From CAJXMH01 sp040220135 (GTDB taxonomy: Bacteria > Bacteroidota > Bacteroidia > Flavobacteriales_E > Vicingaceae), in contig JAVJTT010000024.1 in NCBI GenBank assembly GCA_040220135.1, forward strand, positions 417,538 through 481,537: a stretch of DNA of 64,000 nt, read 5' to 3'. The notes beneath the pieces are model-generated. The model was not told the DNA's origin and searched no databases. It saw only the letters and a list, made by a program, of their open reading frames with translations. Every line of letters starts with the position of its first letter. Within the stretch, counting starts at the first letter, position 1. Below, piece after piece: positions 43,901 through 51,355 of this stretch. A program made the position numbers and the translations under genes.

Positions 43901-44100
43901 GAAGAGCCGGGATAGGTGACACTCACATTGACAAAGTCCAATTGAAATTGCGGAAAAACTTCTTTTTGAATGTTGTACATGGTGTAAAAACCACCCACCA
44001 GCAACAGCAACATCAATAGGTTTGAAGCCACAGAGTTTCGGGCCATGAATTCGATCATGCCTTTGCGTTTCTTGGGCTTTTGTTCCTCGGCCTTACTCAT
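40969..44100 (-). CDS. RND-family efflux pump inner-membrane transporter
   Basis: 1043 residues of the AcrB/HAE1-like family. The first helix is at about 20-40, then periplasmic porter segments (VTYPGSSPEEVEQGI), six helices including LGIVVDDAIVVGENVFE with the proton-relay Asp pair, a second periplasmic half, and six more helices (VGAVIGHILLGYDLSLVSLMGMIALAGVVVNDSLIMVDYANG). It exports drugs, detergents or lipophilic products using the proton gradient. It overlaps the adaptor gene by 8 bp. The operon is visibly GC-richer than the island next to it. Confidence 0.94.
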   Translation of the reverse strand: MSKAEEQKPKKRKGMIEFMARNSVASNLLMLLLLVGGFYTMYNIQKEVFPQFQLDFVNVSVTYPGSSPEEVEQGILMPVEEAVRGIQGIKEIVSEAREGSGEVTIELVAGTDRMKAFQDIDQAVNRIRTFPDDIEEPEVVLQDRQRDVMEISLYGEADIWALRKIGERLRNRLLSQPQITQVELDNVPDYETRIEISAYNLRKYGLTLGEVADLIAASSQDVPAGAVETKSGEILLRMKERKQWAEEFGSISIATSESGTQLKLGDIATITDGFVESGFHGQFNQKTAIGMEIFRVGDQSPLEIEDLVKEMMADFQLPPGVEYRIDSNRAEDYRERLSLLTENGLMAIIIVMVILSLFLEYRLAFWVMMGMVISFVGGIVFLPLIGVSVNMISMFGFLVVLGIVVDDAIVVGENVFEYRQQGYGRMQAAIKGTKDVAKPVFFSIITTIIAFIPLLYLPGETGKFWQPLPAVVIVILALSLIEALLILPAHLGHLKKKEKKGIILKLENFQKRFARGFEKLIDTYYRPFLDRCLKFKYITLSIAISLLLVVGGYGFSDHMGMIMMPEVAADEIEAGIRLPVGTTVDQAAMVAEEVTASTQKMFDEHNLYEVAEGIKTNVRGQNFIDVEIVMRPPDEREMSAREVIEIWRDNIGDIRGVDQITFEAERGPGGYRQDISVDLSHSDIDLLEKASMTFVERMDAFENTRDVSDNYNRGKQQFDFELLPAGRNLGLTANEVGRQVRNAFFGALAMRQLRGNNEIEVRVKLPHAERKDIRNLEDFIIRTPNGVEVPLLDVVEVKEKEAFTSINRRDGRRIVSVGMDVEPTNKVNQVISSINEEVLPQLRADFPGLTWTFEGSQADMRESTASLWGTFSMAMLIIYVLLALAFNNYTQPLIVMLAIPFGIVGAVIGHILLGYDLSLVSLMGMIALAGVVVNDSLIMVDYANGIRKDTSAYDAIHEAGLRRFRPIILTTLTTFGGLTPIILERSSQAFYIIPMAISLGFGIVFATAIILVIVPCFYLVLEDAKAFFGKKKTPDEELASSYQ

Positions 44101-45280
44101 CCTTCTTTCCCTCTTTTTCGCCTGCTGTTCTCAATGGAATGCCTTCAGTAACCGTACTGATGTTGGTGGTAACTACCTGAGCTCCGTCTTTTAAGCCTTC
44201 AGAAAGGTAGGCATAGTGAGCATCCATTAATTGCACTTTCACTTTTCGAATCTTCAGTTCTTTGTTTTCCATCACCCAAACTGTATTGTTGCTACGCAAG
44301 AAGTCGCGCTTAATGCGAACTACATTTTTGATCTTTTCTCCTTCCAATTCGGCTTCTACAAAACTGCCGATCATTAATTCCGGAGCATCTACATTGGCTT
44401 TATCAATGTTCAAGGGGTCGGGAATCTTGATCAGCAAACGGGCCAAGCGACTTTGTTGGTCCAATGCGCCAACCCGATTGGTTAAAAGGCCCTTTCTGCT
44501 TTCTCCCACTTCCCAATCAGAAGTATTCTTAATGGTGACTTTTGCTCCGCTTAAACTGTCGTTTTCCGGGAAGGTCAAATACTTCAATTTCTTCACCGGC
44601 AAATTCACTTCTACCCAATATTGCTCAATGCCCACCAAGCGACCTAAATTATCGCCGGGAGCAACTTGCGAGCCCACTGAAACATTTTGAGAAATGATCT
44701 GTGCATCAAATGGCGCTTTTACCGAAGTGCGATCTAAATTTAATTGGGCTTGATTTACAGCGGCTTTGGCTGCGGTAATATTGGCTTGTACCGCACTGAA
44801 TTGAGGTTTCCGCAACACCAAGTTCTTTTGATCTTCGGTGAGGGAATCTCCACCAATCAATTTCAAATCTTGCTTGGCAATGTTTTGTCGACCTAATTCT
44901 ACTTCTAAATTGGTTTGGGCTTGTTGCAATTCGCTTTTGCGAAGTTCTAAGTCGTTTCTATAATCAGCCGGATTAATTTTTAAAAGCTCCGTGCCTTTTT
45001 TCACTCTTCCGCCGGGAACAAATTCAGAATTTCTTTTGATGATCTGTCCGCTTACCAAAGCATTGAGTTGTATGTCTTCAAAAGCCCTCACCGAACCGGT
45101 AGCTTGAAAGAGGGGAGTGTAGTCGCCTAAATGCACCGGCTCAACACTCACCAACATGGCCGACTTTTTAGTCGCTCCTTCACTTTGGGCAGTGGGTTCA
45201 GTGGTAAAGATCAAGGTGATCAGCACGGCTGCCGCCAAGAAGATCAGTCCACTGATGATTGCTGTTTTATTCTTCTTCAT
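44093..45280 (-). CDS. RND efflux periplasmic adaptor (membrane fusion protein)
   Basis: 395 residues: N-terminal membrane anchor (about 6-26), barrel-sandwich/lipoyl halves (LNALVSGQIIKR and VKAPFDAQIISQNVSVGSQV), a helical hairpin between (about 110-185), a beta-barrel (about 210-300) and a membrane-proximal domain. It links the pump to the outer membrane factor. It overlaps the outer membrane gene by 4 bp (ATGA) and the pump gene by 8 bp, so all three are made together. Confidence 0.93.
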   Translation of the reverse strand: MKKNKTAIISGLIFLAAAVLITLIFTTEPTAQSEGATKKSAMLVSVEPVHLGDYTPLFQATGSVRAFEDIQLNALVSGQIIKRNSEFVPGGRVKKGTELLKINPADYRNDLELRKSELQQAQTNLEVELGRQNIAKQDLKLIGGDSLTEDQKNLVLRKPQFSAVQANITAAKAAVNQAQLNLDRTSVKAPFDAQIISQNVSVGSQVAPGDNLGRLVGIEQYWVEVNLPVKKLKYLTFPENDSLSGAKVTIKNTSDWEVGESRKGLLTNRVGALDQQSRLARLLIKIPDPLNIDKANVDAPELMIGSFVEAELEGEKIKNVVRIKRDFLRSNNTVWVMENKELKIRKVKVQLMDAHYAYLSEGLKDGAQVVTTNISTVTEGIPLRTAGEKEGKKDE

Positions 45281-46677
45281 GGATTCGGTTTTTCGTTTTC
45301 ATCTCTCTCCGGAGGTAAATATTGAAAATCTCCCGCCAAAGCGCGATACAATGAAATTCTGATTTCGTATTGGTCTTGTATGGCCTCTAAAAGATTCCGT
45401 TGCAATTGCTGCTCTTGATCTTGCGAAAGCAACACATCTAAATATTGACTAAAACCATAAATAAATTCGGTGCGCAACTGCTTATTGGTTTGCTGTGCCA
45501 TTTCTAATCGCTTGCGCAGAATCTTAATCTGCTTTCTTTGGCGCTCTTCACTGATCAAGGCATTTTCCACTTCTTGAAAAGCAGTTAAAACCGTTTGCCC
45601 GTATTGATAAAGCTGTTGCTTTTTCACCGCTTCCGTTCGGTCTACTTCGGCTCTTAATCGACCCCAATAGAGGAGAGGAGCCACCAAGTTGGCGCCCAAA
45701 GTATAAGCCCAAGAATTAAATAATTCGCTGTAATTGTTCGATCGAGCTTGAGCGGCAAGGTTCAGCGATAAGCGAGGAAAGCGGTTTCTTACCGCCTGCG
45801 CCATATCCCGATCGGCAGCCATTAAAAAGCTGTAGTCTCTTTGCACATCCGGTCTTCTGCGAATCAGCTCTAGCGGCATTCCCGCGGCAGGGGTGGGTGG
45901 AAGCTCTTTTAAAGTATCCTTGATCTCTAACTCAAAGTTTTGTGGTGGCTTGGCTAAAAGCACCGCCAATTGATTTTGCGTCTGACGGTAATTGGCTTCG
46001 AATTGCAGTTTTAGGCTTTTGCTTTGCTCTAACAATTGCTCTTGTCGGAGTACATCAACTCCTTTAACTTGTCCGGCACCAAAGCGAGCTTTAATAAGCT
46101 TTATTACTTCTTTATTGGTCGCCACTTGATTATTGATCAAATCCAACTGCTCTTGAATTACTAAAAGTTGAAACCACAGGCGAGCCACATTGGCACTGAG
46201 TGTCATGGCGGCAGCTTGGTAATCGTAATAGTTTCCTTGAATGCTAAAATCGGCGGCTTGTACTCCGGCGCGAATTCTTCCCCAAAGGTCAATTTCATAA
46301 CTAGCAGAAACTCCGATCTGGGTATTTTCACCTCCGGCAAAATCCGGTTCCGGTCGTTGGGCTGCGGTTTGAGCCCCGGCTTGTATGTCGGGCAGTAAAA
46401 AAGAGGATTGTGATTTTCGAACCGCTTCTGCTGCTACAATCTGCTGATAGAGGTTATTAAGGGTCATGTTGTTGGCGAAAGCGCTGTCCATCAATTGATC
46501 TAAGCGCTCATCTTCAAAACTCTTCCACCATTGGTTGATCAGGGTATCGCCTTCTACTTTAGAAAAATCTTGGGGTTCTTCAATGGGGGGCGCAATGGAG
46601 TCAATCTTAGGAGAGCAGGCATTAAGTAAGCATAGCGAAACCAAAAAACACAGGCTTAGTGGTTTGATCAACTTCAT
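45277..46677 (-). CDS. TolC/NodT-type outer membrane lipoprotein of the RND system
   Basis: 466 residues. Lipoprotein signal with LLNAC (Cys21), then the two-fold OEP repeat: AEAVRKSQSSFLLPDIQAGAQ, SYEIDLWGRIRAG, long coiled-coil helices, and the second half with RRRPDVQRDYSFLMAADRDM and LYQYGQTVLTAFQEVENALIS. It forms the outer membrane exit duct. It is the first gene of the three-gene efflux operon. Confidence 0.94.
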   Translation of the reverse strand: MKLIKPLSLCFLVSLCLLNACSPKIDSIAPPIEEPQDFSKVEGDTLINQWWKSFEDERLDQLMDSAFANNMTLNNLYQQIVAAEAVRKSQSSFLLPDIQAGAQTAAQRPEPDFAGGENTQIGVSASYEIDLWGRIRAGVQAADFSIQGNYYDYQAAAMTLSANVARLWFQLLVIQEQLDLINNQVATNKEVIKLIKARFGAGQVKGVDVLRQEQLLEQSKSLKLQFEANYRQTQNQLAVLLAKPPQNFELEIKDTLKELPPTPAAGMPLELIRRRPDVQRDYSFLMAADRDMAQAVRNRFPRLSLNLAAQARSNNYSELFNSWAYTLGANLVAPLLYWGRLRAEVDRTEAVKKQQLYQYGQTVLTAFQEVENALISEERQRKQIKILRKRLEMAQQTNKQLRTEFIYGFSQYLDVLLSQDQEQQLQRNLLEAIQDQYEIRISLYRALAGDFQYLPPERDENEKPNP

Positions 46678-47051
46678 GTTATTTGGTTTGCTTGTCCTAA
46701 TCAGTGAAATTTTGAAGATTAATAAAATTAAAGTTTTCCTTATTTCTCACTATAAAAGACTGTTAAAGTCTGTTCAAAACTACATTCAATCTAAAGACTA
46801 AGGATTTTAAAGTGAAATTGTTTAGGAATGGACTAAGCTAGAGGTGGATTTTTTGCTGTAAAGTGGAGTTAAGGCAAGCAGAAAGTGTAAAGGATGTATC
46901 TATAAAAGTGTAAAGGATGTTTGTATAACGCACATATTAAAAGTTTACATATACAGTATTGGGCTTTTGTGGCTCTGATTAAATTTTAATTTCCCGTCGA
47001 ATCGGTGGACAGACAGTTTAGTAGAAAGCCGCGATTAAATGGGGTTTCCCT
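46678..47051. other. regulatory stretch upstream of the RND operon
   Basis: 374 bp between the efflux operon and a CPBP gene on the same strand. It has no recognised coding frame. It holds a short inverted repeat AGACT-GTTAA-AGTCT (46757-46771), 80 bp upstream of the first efflux gene, as a candidate operator, and the direct repeat listed separately. No TetR- or MarR-type regulator is adjacent. Confidence 0.4.
46882..46930 (+). repeat. short direct repeat GTGTAAAGGATGT, two copies
   Basis: AAAGTGTAAAGGATGTATC and AAAGTGTAAAGGATGTTTG lie 23 bp apart, followed by TATAACGCACATAT. A third copy, AAAGTGTAAACGATGTTTG with TATATCG, is at 61774-61802. All three are in gene-free DNA of the accessory region. 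Nature unknown: binding site or scar of a mobile element. Confidence 0.6.
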
Positions 47052-47792
47052 TTAGGCAAGAATATCCCATCCGGCAAAGCCTATAACCGTATAAAATAAA
47101 TTGCTTAGGATATGAATTAAGATGGCCATTTTTAAAGAGCCTGTAAGTAAATAGACCCAGCCCCAAGTGACACTGTACAGAAAATACATGGGCCACAACA
47201 GCATAGGACTATGACCAATAGTAAAAACCAAAGAAGTGATTACTATAGCGGCCCATGCCGGTATTTTATTGGCTAATGATGATTGCAAATACCCCCTAAA
47301 TACTATTTCTTCCATAATAGGTCCTACGAGGAGTGCTAGCATTAAAAAGCCGCCCATTTCAACAGTTCCTCCATTGGTTTGGATGAAGCTAAACATCTTG
47401 GAGCCACCCCCAATGACTCCTTCGAAACCATAGGAAGGTAAGATCACCGATCGATATACCCAGGCTAAAAAGTGCGTCGATGTCAAGGCAGCCAAAACCA
47501 ACAAAAGCGCTTTGCCTTTTTTGATCTTAATGGGTTGAAGTCCTATTTCGGAATAGAATGCTTGACCTGATCTACGGATATCCCCGCTGAAGAAAGTAAT
47601 GATCATAATGCCGCTGAGCAAAGCAGAAGTCAGCCCCAAGATATCTAGTGGAACATCAAGCGCCGGCAAAAAGAACTTAAACCCATAAGAGACAGCAATT
47701 CCGGCAAGGAGTTGACCAGCGTACATGATTACAATGGCCAGAATTCCCTTCTTCACTGTTAGCTGATTTGCTTTGGATCTAGCTTTTGTCAT
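47052..47792 (-). CDS. CPBP-family intramembrane metalloprotease
   Basis: 246 residues with about seven hydrophobic helices. The CPBP/CAAX-protease-like motifs are EEIVFRGYLQSSL (motif 1, about residue 163) and FTIGHSPML (motif 2, catalytic His). In bacteria such proteins often process bacteriocins, give self-immunity or cut membrane peptides. It is alone, with no bacteriocin gene visible beside it. Confidence 0.88.
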   Translation of the reverse strand: MTKARSKANQLTVKKGILAIVIMYAGQLLAGIAVSYGFKFFLPALDVPLDILGLTSALLSGIMIITFFSGDIRRSGQAFYSEIGLQPIKIKKGKALLLVLAALTSTHFLAWVYRSVILPSYGFEGVIGGGSKMFSFIQTNGGTVEMGGFLMLALLVGPIMEEIVFRGYLQSSLANKIPAWAAIVITSLVFTIGHSPMLLWPMYFLYSVTWGWVYLLTGSLKMAILIHILSNLFYTVIGFAGWDILA

Positions 47793-47842
47793 TCAATTGA
47801 TATTGGTTTTTAGCACAGTACTCATAAATATCTTGGATTCAT

Positions 47843-48790
47843 TTAGTTACAATGATTACTTAGAGTCTGGTACGCTGATTTCATTACATACGGGTTTTGG
47901 GTATCCTTAATTTTAATACAACTTAAATTAGGGTTTCGATCTACTCTTAAATCTACCAATTCAAGATTTTGACTTACATCCAGACTTACAAGTGAGTTTG
48001 CCGAAACATAGAGGTGGGTTAGTTCACTATTATTAGTAAGAGATAGTTGTTGAAGGTTATTACCTGTAATTAATAGTGTTTCTAATAAGGTATTTGTGCT
48101 AAAATCTACTGTTTCAAGCTTATTTGAAGGCATGAAAATATTTTTCAAGTTTACAGCAGCAGTGGTATTGATAGACTTTAAGTCATTATGACTGATGTGC
48201 AATATTTCTAATGAATTATTTTGGATACTAAAGGCATTCAAGTAATTCCATGACAAGTCTAATTCTTTCAAATTCATTAGATCAGATAGCCCAATAATTG
48301 AGTTTGCAGATCTAAATTCATTGGATTGCATGTCAACGAAAGTTAATTCTTTATTGTTTCTAAGATCAATAGTGGAGAGTCTATTTGCTGTAAGGTACAA
48401 GCTGTCTAATAGCGTGTTTTTACTCAAATCTATAGATTCTATTTCTTGCCTGCCTGCAGATAAGAATGTGAGGTTTACAAAACCTTCAATGCCAGTTAAA
48501 TCAGATATTTCTCCAAAACTGTGATTAAGATTTAAATCTAAAGTTTTAACTTTCTCTGCATCAGATATCAAGATTCTTTGATTTATTGTTCCATCAGAAT
48601 CAATACCTTGTTCAATTAAGATTGATTCAAAGTGTAAGTCAGGTACCTTTAGATAAGCACCGCTTGAAGTTCCTGCTGAGTTTATATCTTCGTTTATTTC
48701 TTCCTTCGAACATGATTCTGAGATTAAGAGTGTTGAAAGGATGAGTAAGTAAGCTATTCTGCTCTTTTTGAAATTAAATTTTATCATCAT
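47843..48790 (-). CDS. leucine-rich-repeat lipoprotein
   Basis: 315 residues. Lipoprotein signal ISESC (Cys27, from the first of two adjacent Met). About ten repeats of 20-22 residues with L-x-x-L-x-L-x-x-N (LDSLYLTANRLSTIDL, LKELDLSWNYLNAF, LEILHISHNDLKSI) cover about 85-300, a surface-exposed solenoid for protein binding. It ends with a Cys pair (LSCIKIKD, NHC). Partner unknown; transcribed alone. Confidence 0.82.
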   Translation of the reverse strand: MMIKFNFKKSRIAYLLILSTLLISESCSKEEINEDINSAGTSSGAYLKVPDLHFESILIEQGIDSDGTINQRILISDAEKVKTLDLNLNHSFGEISDLTGIEGFVNLTFLSAGRQEIESIDLSKNTLLDSLYLTANRLSTIDLRNNKELTFVDMQSNEFRSANSIIGLSDLMNLKELDLSWNYLNAFSIQNNSLEILHISHNDLKSINTTAAVNLKNIFMPSNKLETVDFSTNTLLETLLITGNNLQQLSLTNNSELTHLYVSANSLVSLDVSQNLELVDLRVDRNPNLSCIKIKDTQNPYVMKSAYQTLSNHCN

Positions 48791-49124
48791 GGTGTTTCTA
48801 AAGTGTGTGTATATGTAATTTGACTCAAGTAGGGGACTTGACTTGGTTTAGTTTTTTATTGTTAAGTCTTAGGTTCAGTTCTCCTCTTTTAATTTGATCG
48901 ACAAAACGCAAATGAAATGCTAGCTTCGTATTGTACTGCTGTAAATGCTTTGCTAAAATTTGTTTTTAATTATTGAGCAAATTTGACACGATTAATCCTT
49001 CTAATCGTTCGGATGTATAAATCAGGACAACTTTGAAATGCTAGCTAAAGAAATTGATGGGTTTCTCTCATTTTGGAGTAAAACACATGGGTTTGTGTAT
49101 GGTGTGTAAACCCTAGATTATGAA
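48791..49124. other. gene-free stretch with a coding-like fragment
   Basis: 334 bp. On the minus strand a startless frame of 46 codons is open between a TAA at 48966-48968 and a TGA at 48825-48827 (contains LAKHLQQYNTKLAFHLRF and IKRGELN). It looks like the tail of a lost gene, but I cannot name it. GGGTTT (49089-49094) and AAACCC (49108-49113) could form a weak hairpin after the truncated regulator. Confidence 0.35.
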
Positions 49125-49532
49125 CTATACGCTATGCTGTGTTGCCGTCTCTCGAATATCGATGTGATTTATCATTAGTTGCTCAAACTTGTCAGCGTCC
49201 ATACTGCCAATTGTTAGCGCTGTAAGGGCTTGAAAGTTGAGTTGAGATAATTGATTAGCAGTTCTCGTTTTATTAGGCGAGAGAACTCCCCCTTCTAGAA
49301 AATAAGATATGGTTACTTCATCTGCGTCTGGACTGAGGACAAAGCTGCGACAAACACCTTCGTAAACAAAGTATTCTTTATTGTTTTTCTTTCCAATATT
49401 AATAAACAAGTCACCCTTTAAATAGGTTTCGATCTCTATCAAATTAGTCATTAAACCTAAGGAGGCTTCTGATATAGGCCGAACATTGCTTGTTAAAGAT
49501 TTTGTGTATTCTTTGATTTGTGTGATGTCCAT
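49125..49532 (-). pseudogene. Crp/Fnr-family regulator, truncated before its DNA-binding domain
   Basis: 135 residues: the cyclic-nucleotide-binding-like beta roll of Bacteroidota Crp/Fnr regulators (YLKGDLFINIGKKNNKEYFVYEGVCRSFVL, ISYFLEGGVLSP). It ends at INHIDIRETATQHSV, about 55 residues short of the usual 190, and the winged-helix HTH is absent. The sequence after the stop has no matching frame, so the end was lost, not shifted. It might still act as a dominant-negative or ligand sink, but decay is simpler. Confidence 0.7.
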
Positions 49533-49587
49533 TTTCTATCATTTAATTTTAATTAGCTTGATAAGCATCAAAGCTAGCGCTTTGCTG

Positions 49588-50253
49588 CTAGTAAGTGCTC
49601 TTACCTCCTTTAGTAATTAACCAAACAGCAAAGGCCAGTTCACCCAAGGCCATGGGTGCACTCAATATTACTTCCACTTCTGCGATGGTATTCGCTTGAC
49701 CTTCCAAGAGGAGTTTTGCTAAATGGATGCCCAAATAGGAGATGCCTGCAAGCATTAATAACCACCCAAAGACCTTGGAGATGGAAGGAGCTTTCAATGC
49801 AAGTAATCCTAAGGTGCTAAGGTGAGCGCCAAAAATAATCAGCCCCATAGACCAAATGGATTCGAATGCTTCAAATTGGCTATTGACTTGAGCTGCGGAA
49901 AGATTGTCGTTTAGCGGCAGAAGCTCACCCAACTGCCAAACGGCATATCCAAGAAATGCGGTGTATATCAGGCGCAGAAAGGCTGCTAGTCCTGAGAGTT
50001 TTGGATTGACTCCTTTTAGGAAAACATACAGTGCCATAACCACTATACCATCAACTAAACAGATGAGGGTCCATCCCACAAACTCACTAATAAAAAGCCA
50101 TTTGTTGAGTTGCAAATTTGTCATGCTTTGCGCTGCATTTCCGGGGACGTAGATGACGCTGTGAGCATATCCATAAGTAAATCCTGCAATTATTGCCATA
50201 AGGATCAAGGACAGTCCTGCGAGCAGGGCGGATCTTCTTTTTTGATTTTTCAT
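49588..50253 (-). CDS. DUF4386-type six-helix membrane protein
   Basis: 221 residues with six predicted helices and a loop rich in Asn/Gln between helices 1 and 2 (VPGNAAQSMTNLQLNKWLF), the plan of DUF4386 proteins. Function unknown. It starts 10 bp after the stop of the MDR oxidoreductase upstream, so the two are probably one operon controlled by the AraC-type gene at 51.4-53.1 kb. Confidence 0.75.
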   Translation of the reverse strand: MKNQKRRSALLAGLSLILMAIIAGFTYGYAHSVIYVPGNAAQSMTNLQLNKWLFISEFVGWTLICLVDGIVVMALYVFLKGVNPKLSGLAAFLRLIYTAFLGYAVWQLGELLPLNDNLSAAQVNSQFEAFESIWSMGLIIFGAHLSTLGLLALKAPSISKVFGWLLMLAGISYLGIHLAKLLLEGQANTIAEVEVILSAPMALGELAFAVWLITKGGKSTY

Positions 50254-50263
50254 TTCTTTACGC

Positions 50264-51271
50264 TTAAGCAGTTACAATGACTACATTGCCTTTTTTTCTT
50301 CCAGAATCAATGTATTGATGTGCTTCAGCCACTTTTTCTAATGGAAATTGTCGGTCGATAATCGTTTTAAGTTTTCCTGCTTTGTATATGTCTAACACCT
50401 CTGAAAGCAAATTGCGAAGCTTTTCTTCTTTGTTTGCGCCGGTCGCTTCAAACTTGGCTTTCTGCTGACCAAAAAGGGAGGTTTTTATCATTTGAAGAAG
50501 CAATGGGAATTTCAGTACTGGCGACAAGTACACGCCCTTTTCAGTCAGGATAGCTTGACAGGCTGAAAAAGAACTCTTACCAATCGTATCGTAGACGTAA
50601 TCGTATTTAATCTTGCCCTTGGTAAAATCTTTCTGTTGGTAGTCAATCACCTCGTCAGCACCCAATGATCTGACCAAGCCCATATTTCGACCACTGCATA
50701 CGGCTGTAACTTCTGCGCCCAAGTATTTCGCTATTTGGATGGCGGAAGTTCCCAAGGCACCGGAAGCTCCATTGATCAATACTTTCTGACCGCGTTTTAG
50801 TTGAGCGAGTTCTTTCAGGAAATTATAGGAGGTTAAATGTCCATCGCAGAAGTTTGCCGCTTCAGTAAAATCTAAATTCTCTGGCATGTGTAGTATCACA
50901 CCCTTTTCTGAAATGGTCAGGTATTCTGCATTCGAGCTGAAACCAAAGGCGGTTTCTCCAAATACCCGATCACCGACTTTAAAGTCACTAACTTCATGGC
51001 CTACTTGTTCGATGATCCCGGCGAAACCAGTTCCCGGAATGGCTTTTTTCGGTTTGCGAAGACCAACAAACAGCCTTGCGATATAGGGTTTCCCGCTGCG
51101 CATCATGGCATCTGCGGTGGTGGCAGAGGCGGTCATTACCTTCACCAATACTTCATTTGATTTTGGAGTGGGCTTCTTTACTTCTTTGAATTGAAGCACT
51201 TCAGCTGATCCATAGCCAGTGGCTACTGTTGCTTTCATTGTTTGTGTCATGCTTTTGTTTTTTAAATGCAT
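50264..51271 (-). CDS. zinc-independent MDR-family NAD(P)H oxidoreductase (quinone reductase-like)
   Basis: 335 residues (or 328 from the internal ATG at 51250). Medium-chain dehydrogenase/reductase fold: GroES-like N-terminal half (FKEVKKPTPKSNEVLVKV, GTGFAGIIEQVGHEV) and a Rossmann half with the nucleotide loop INGASGALGTSAIQIAKYLGA. No structural or catalytic zinc Cys pattern, as in quinone oxidoreductases and enoyl reductases. It probably reduces reactive carbonyls or quinones. It is a homologue of the gene at 59640-60578. Confidence 0.88.
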   Translation of the reverse strand: MHLKNKSMTQTMKATVATGYGSAEVLQFKEVKKPTPKSNEVLVKVMTASATTADAMMRSGKPYIARLFVGLRKPKKAIPGTGFAGIIEQVGHEVSDFKVGDRVFGETAFGFSSNAEYLTISEKGVILHMPENLDFTEAANFCDGHLTSYNFLKELAQLKRGQKVLINGASGALGTSAIQIAKYLGAEVTAVCSGRNMGLVRSLGADEVIDYQQKDFTKGKIKYDYVYDTIGKSSFSACQAILTEKGVYLSPVLKFPLLLQMIKTSLFGQQKAKFEATGANKEEKLRNLLSEVLDIYKAGKLKTIIDRQFPLEKVAEAHQYIDSGRKKGNVVIVTA

Positions 51272-51355
51272 GGCAAAAGAAGGAAGAGTTGAAAGGAGAA
51301 AGGTTCGCTTTATTAAGTAGTGGTTCGGATTTACATTTCGGGACTAAATATTGTC

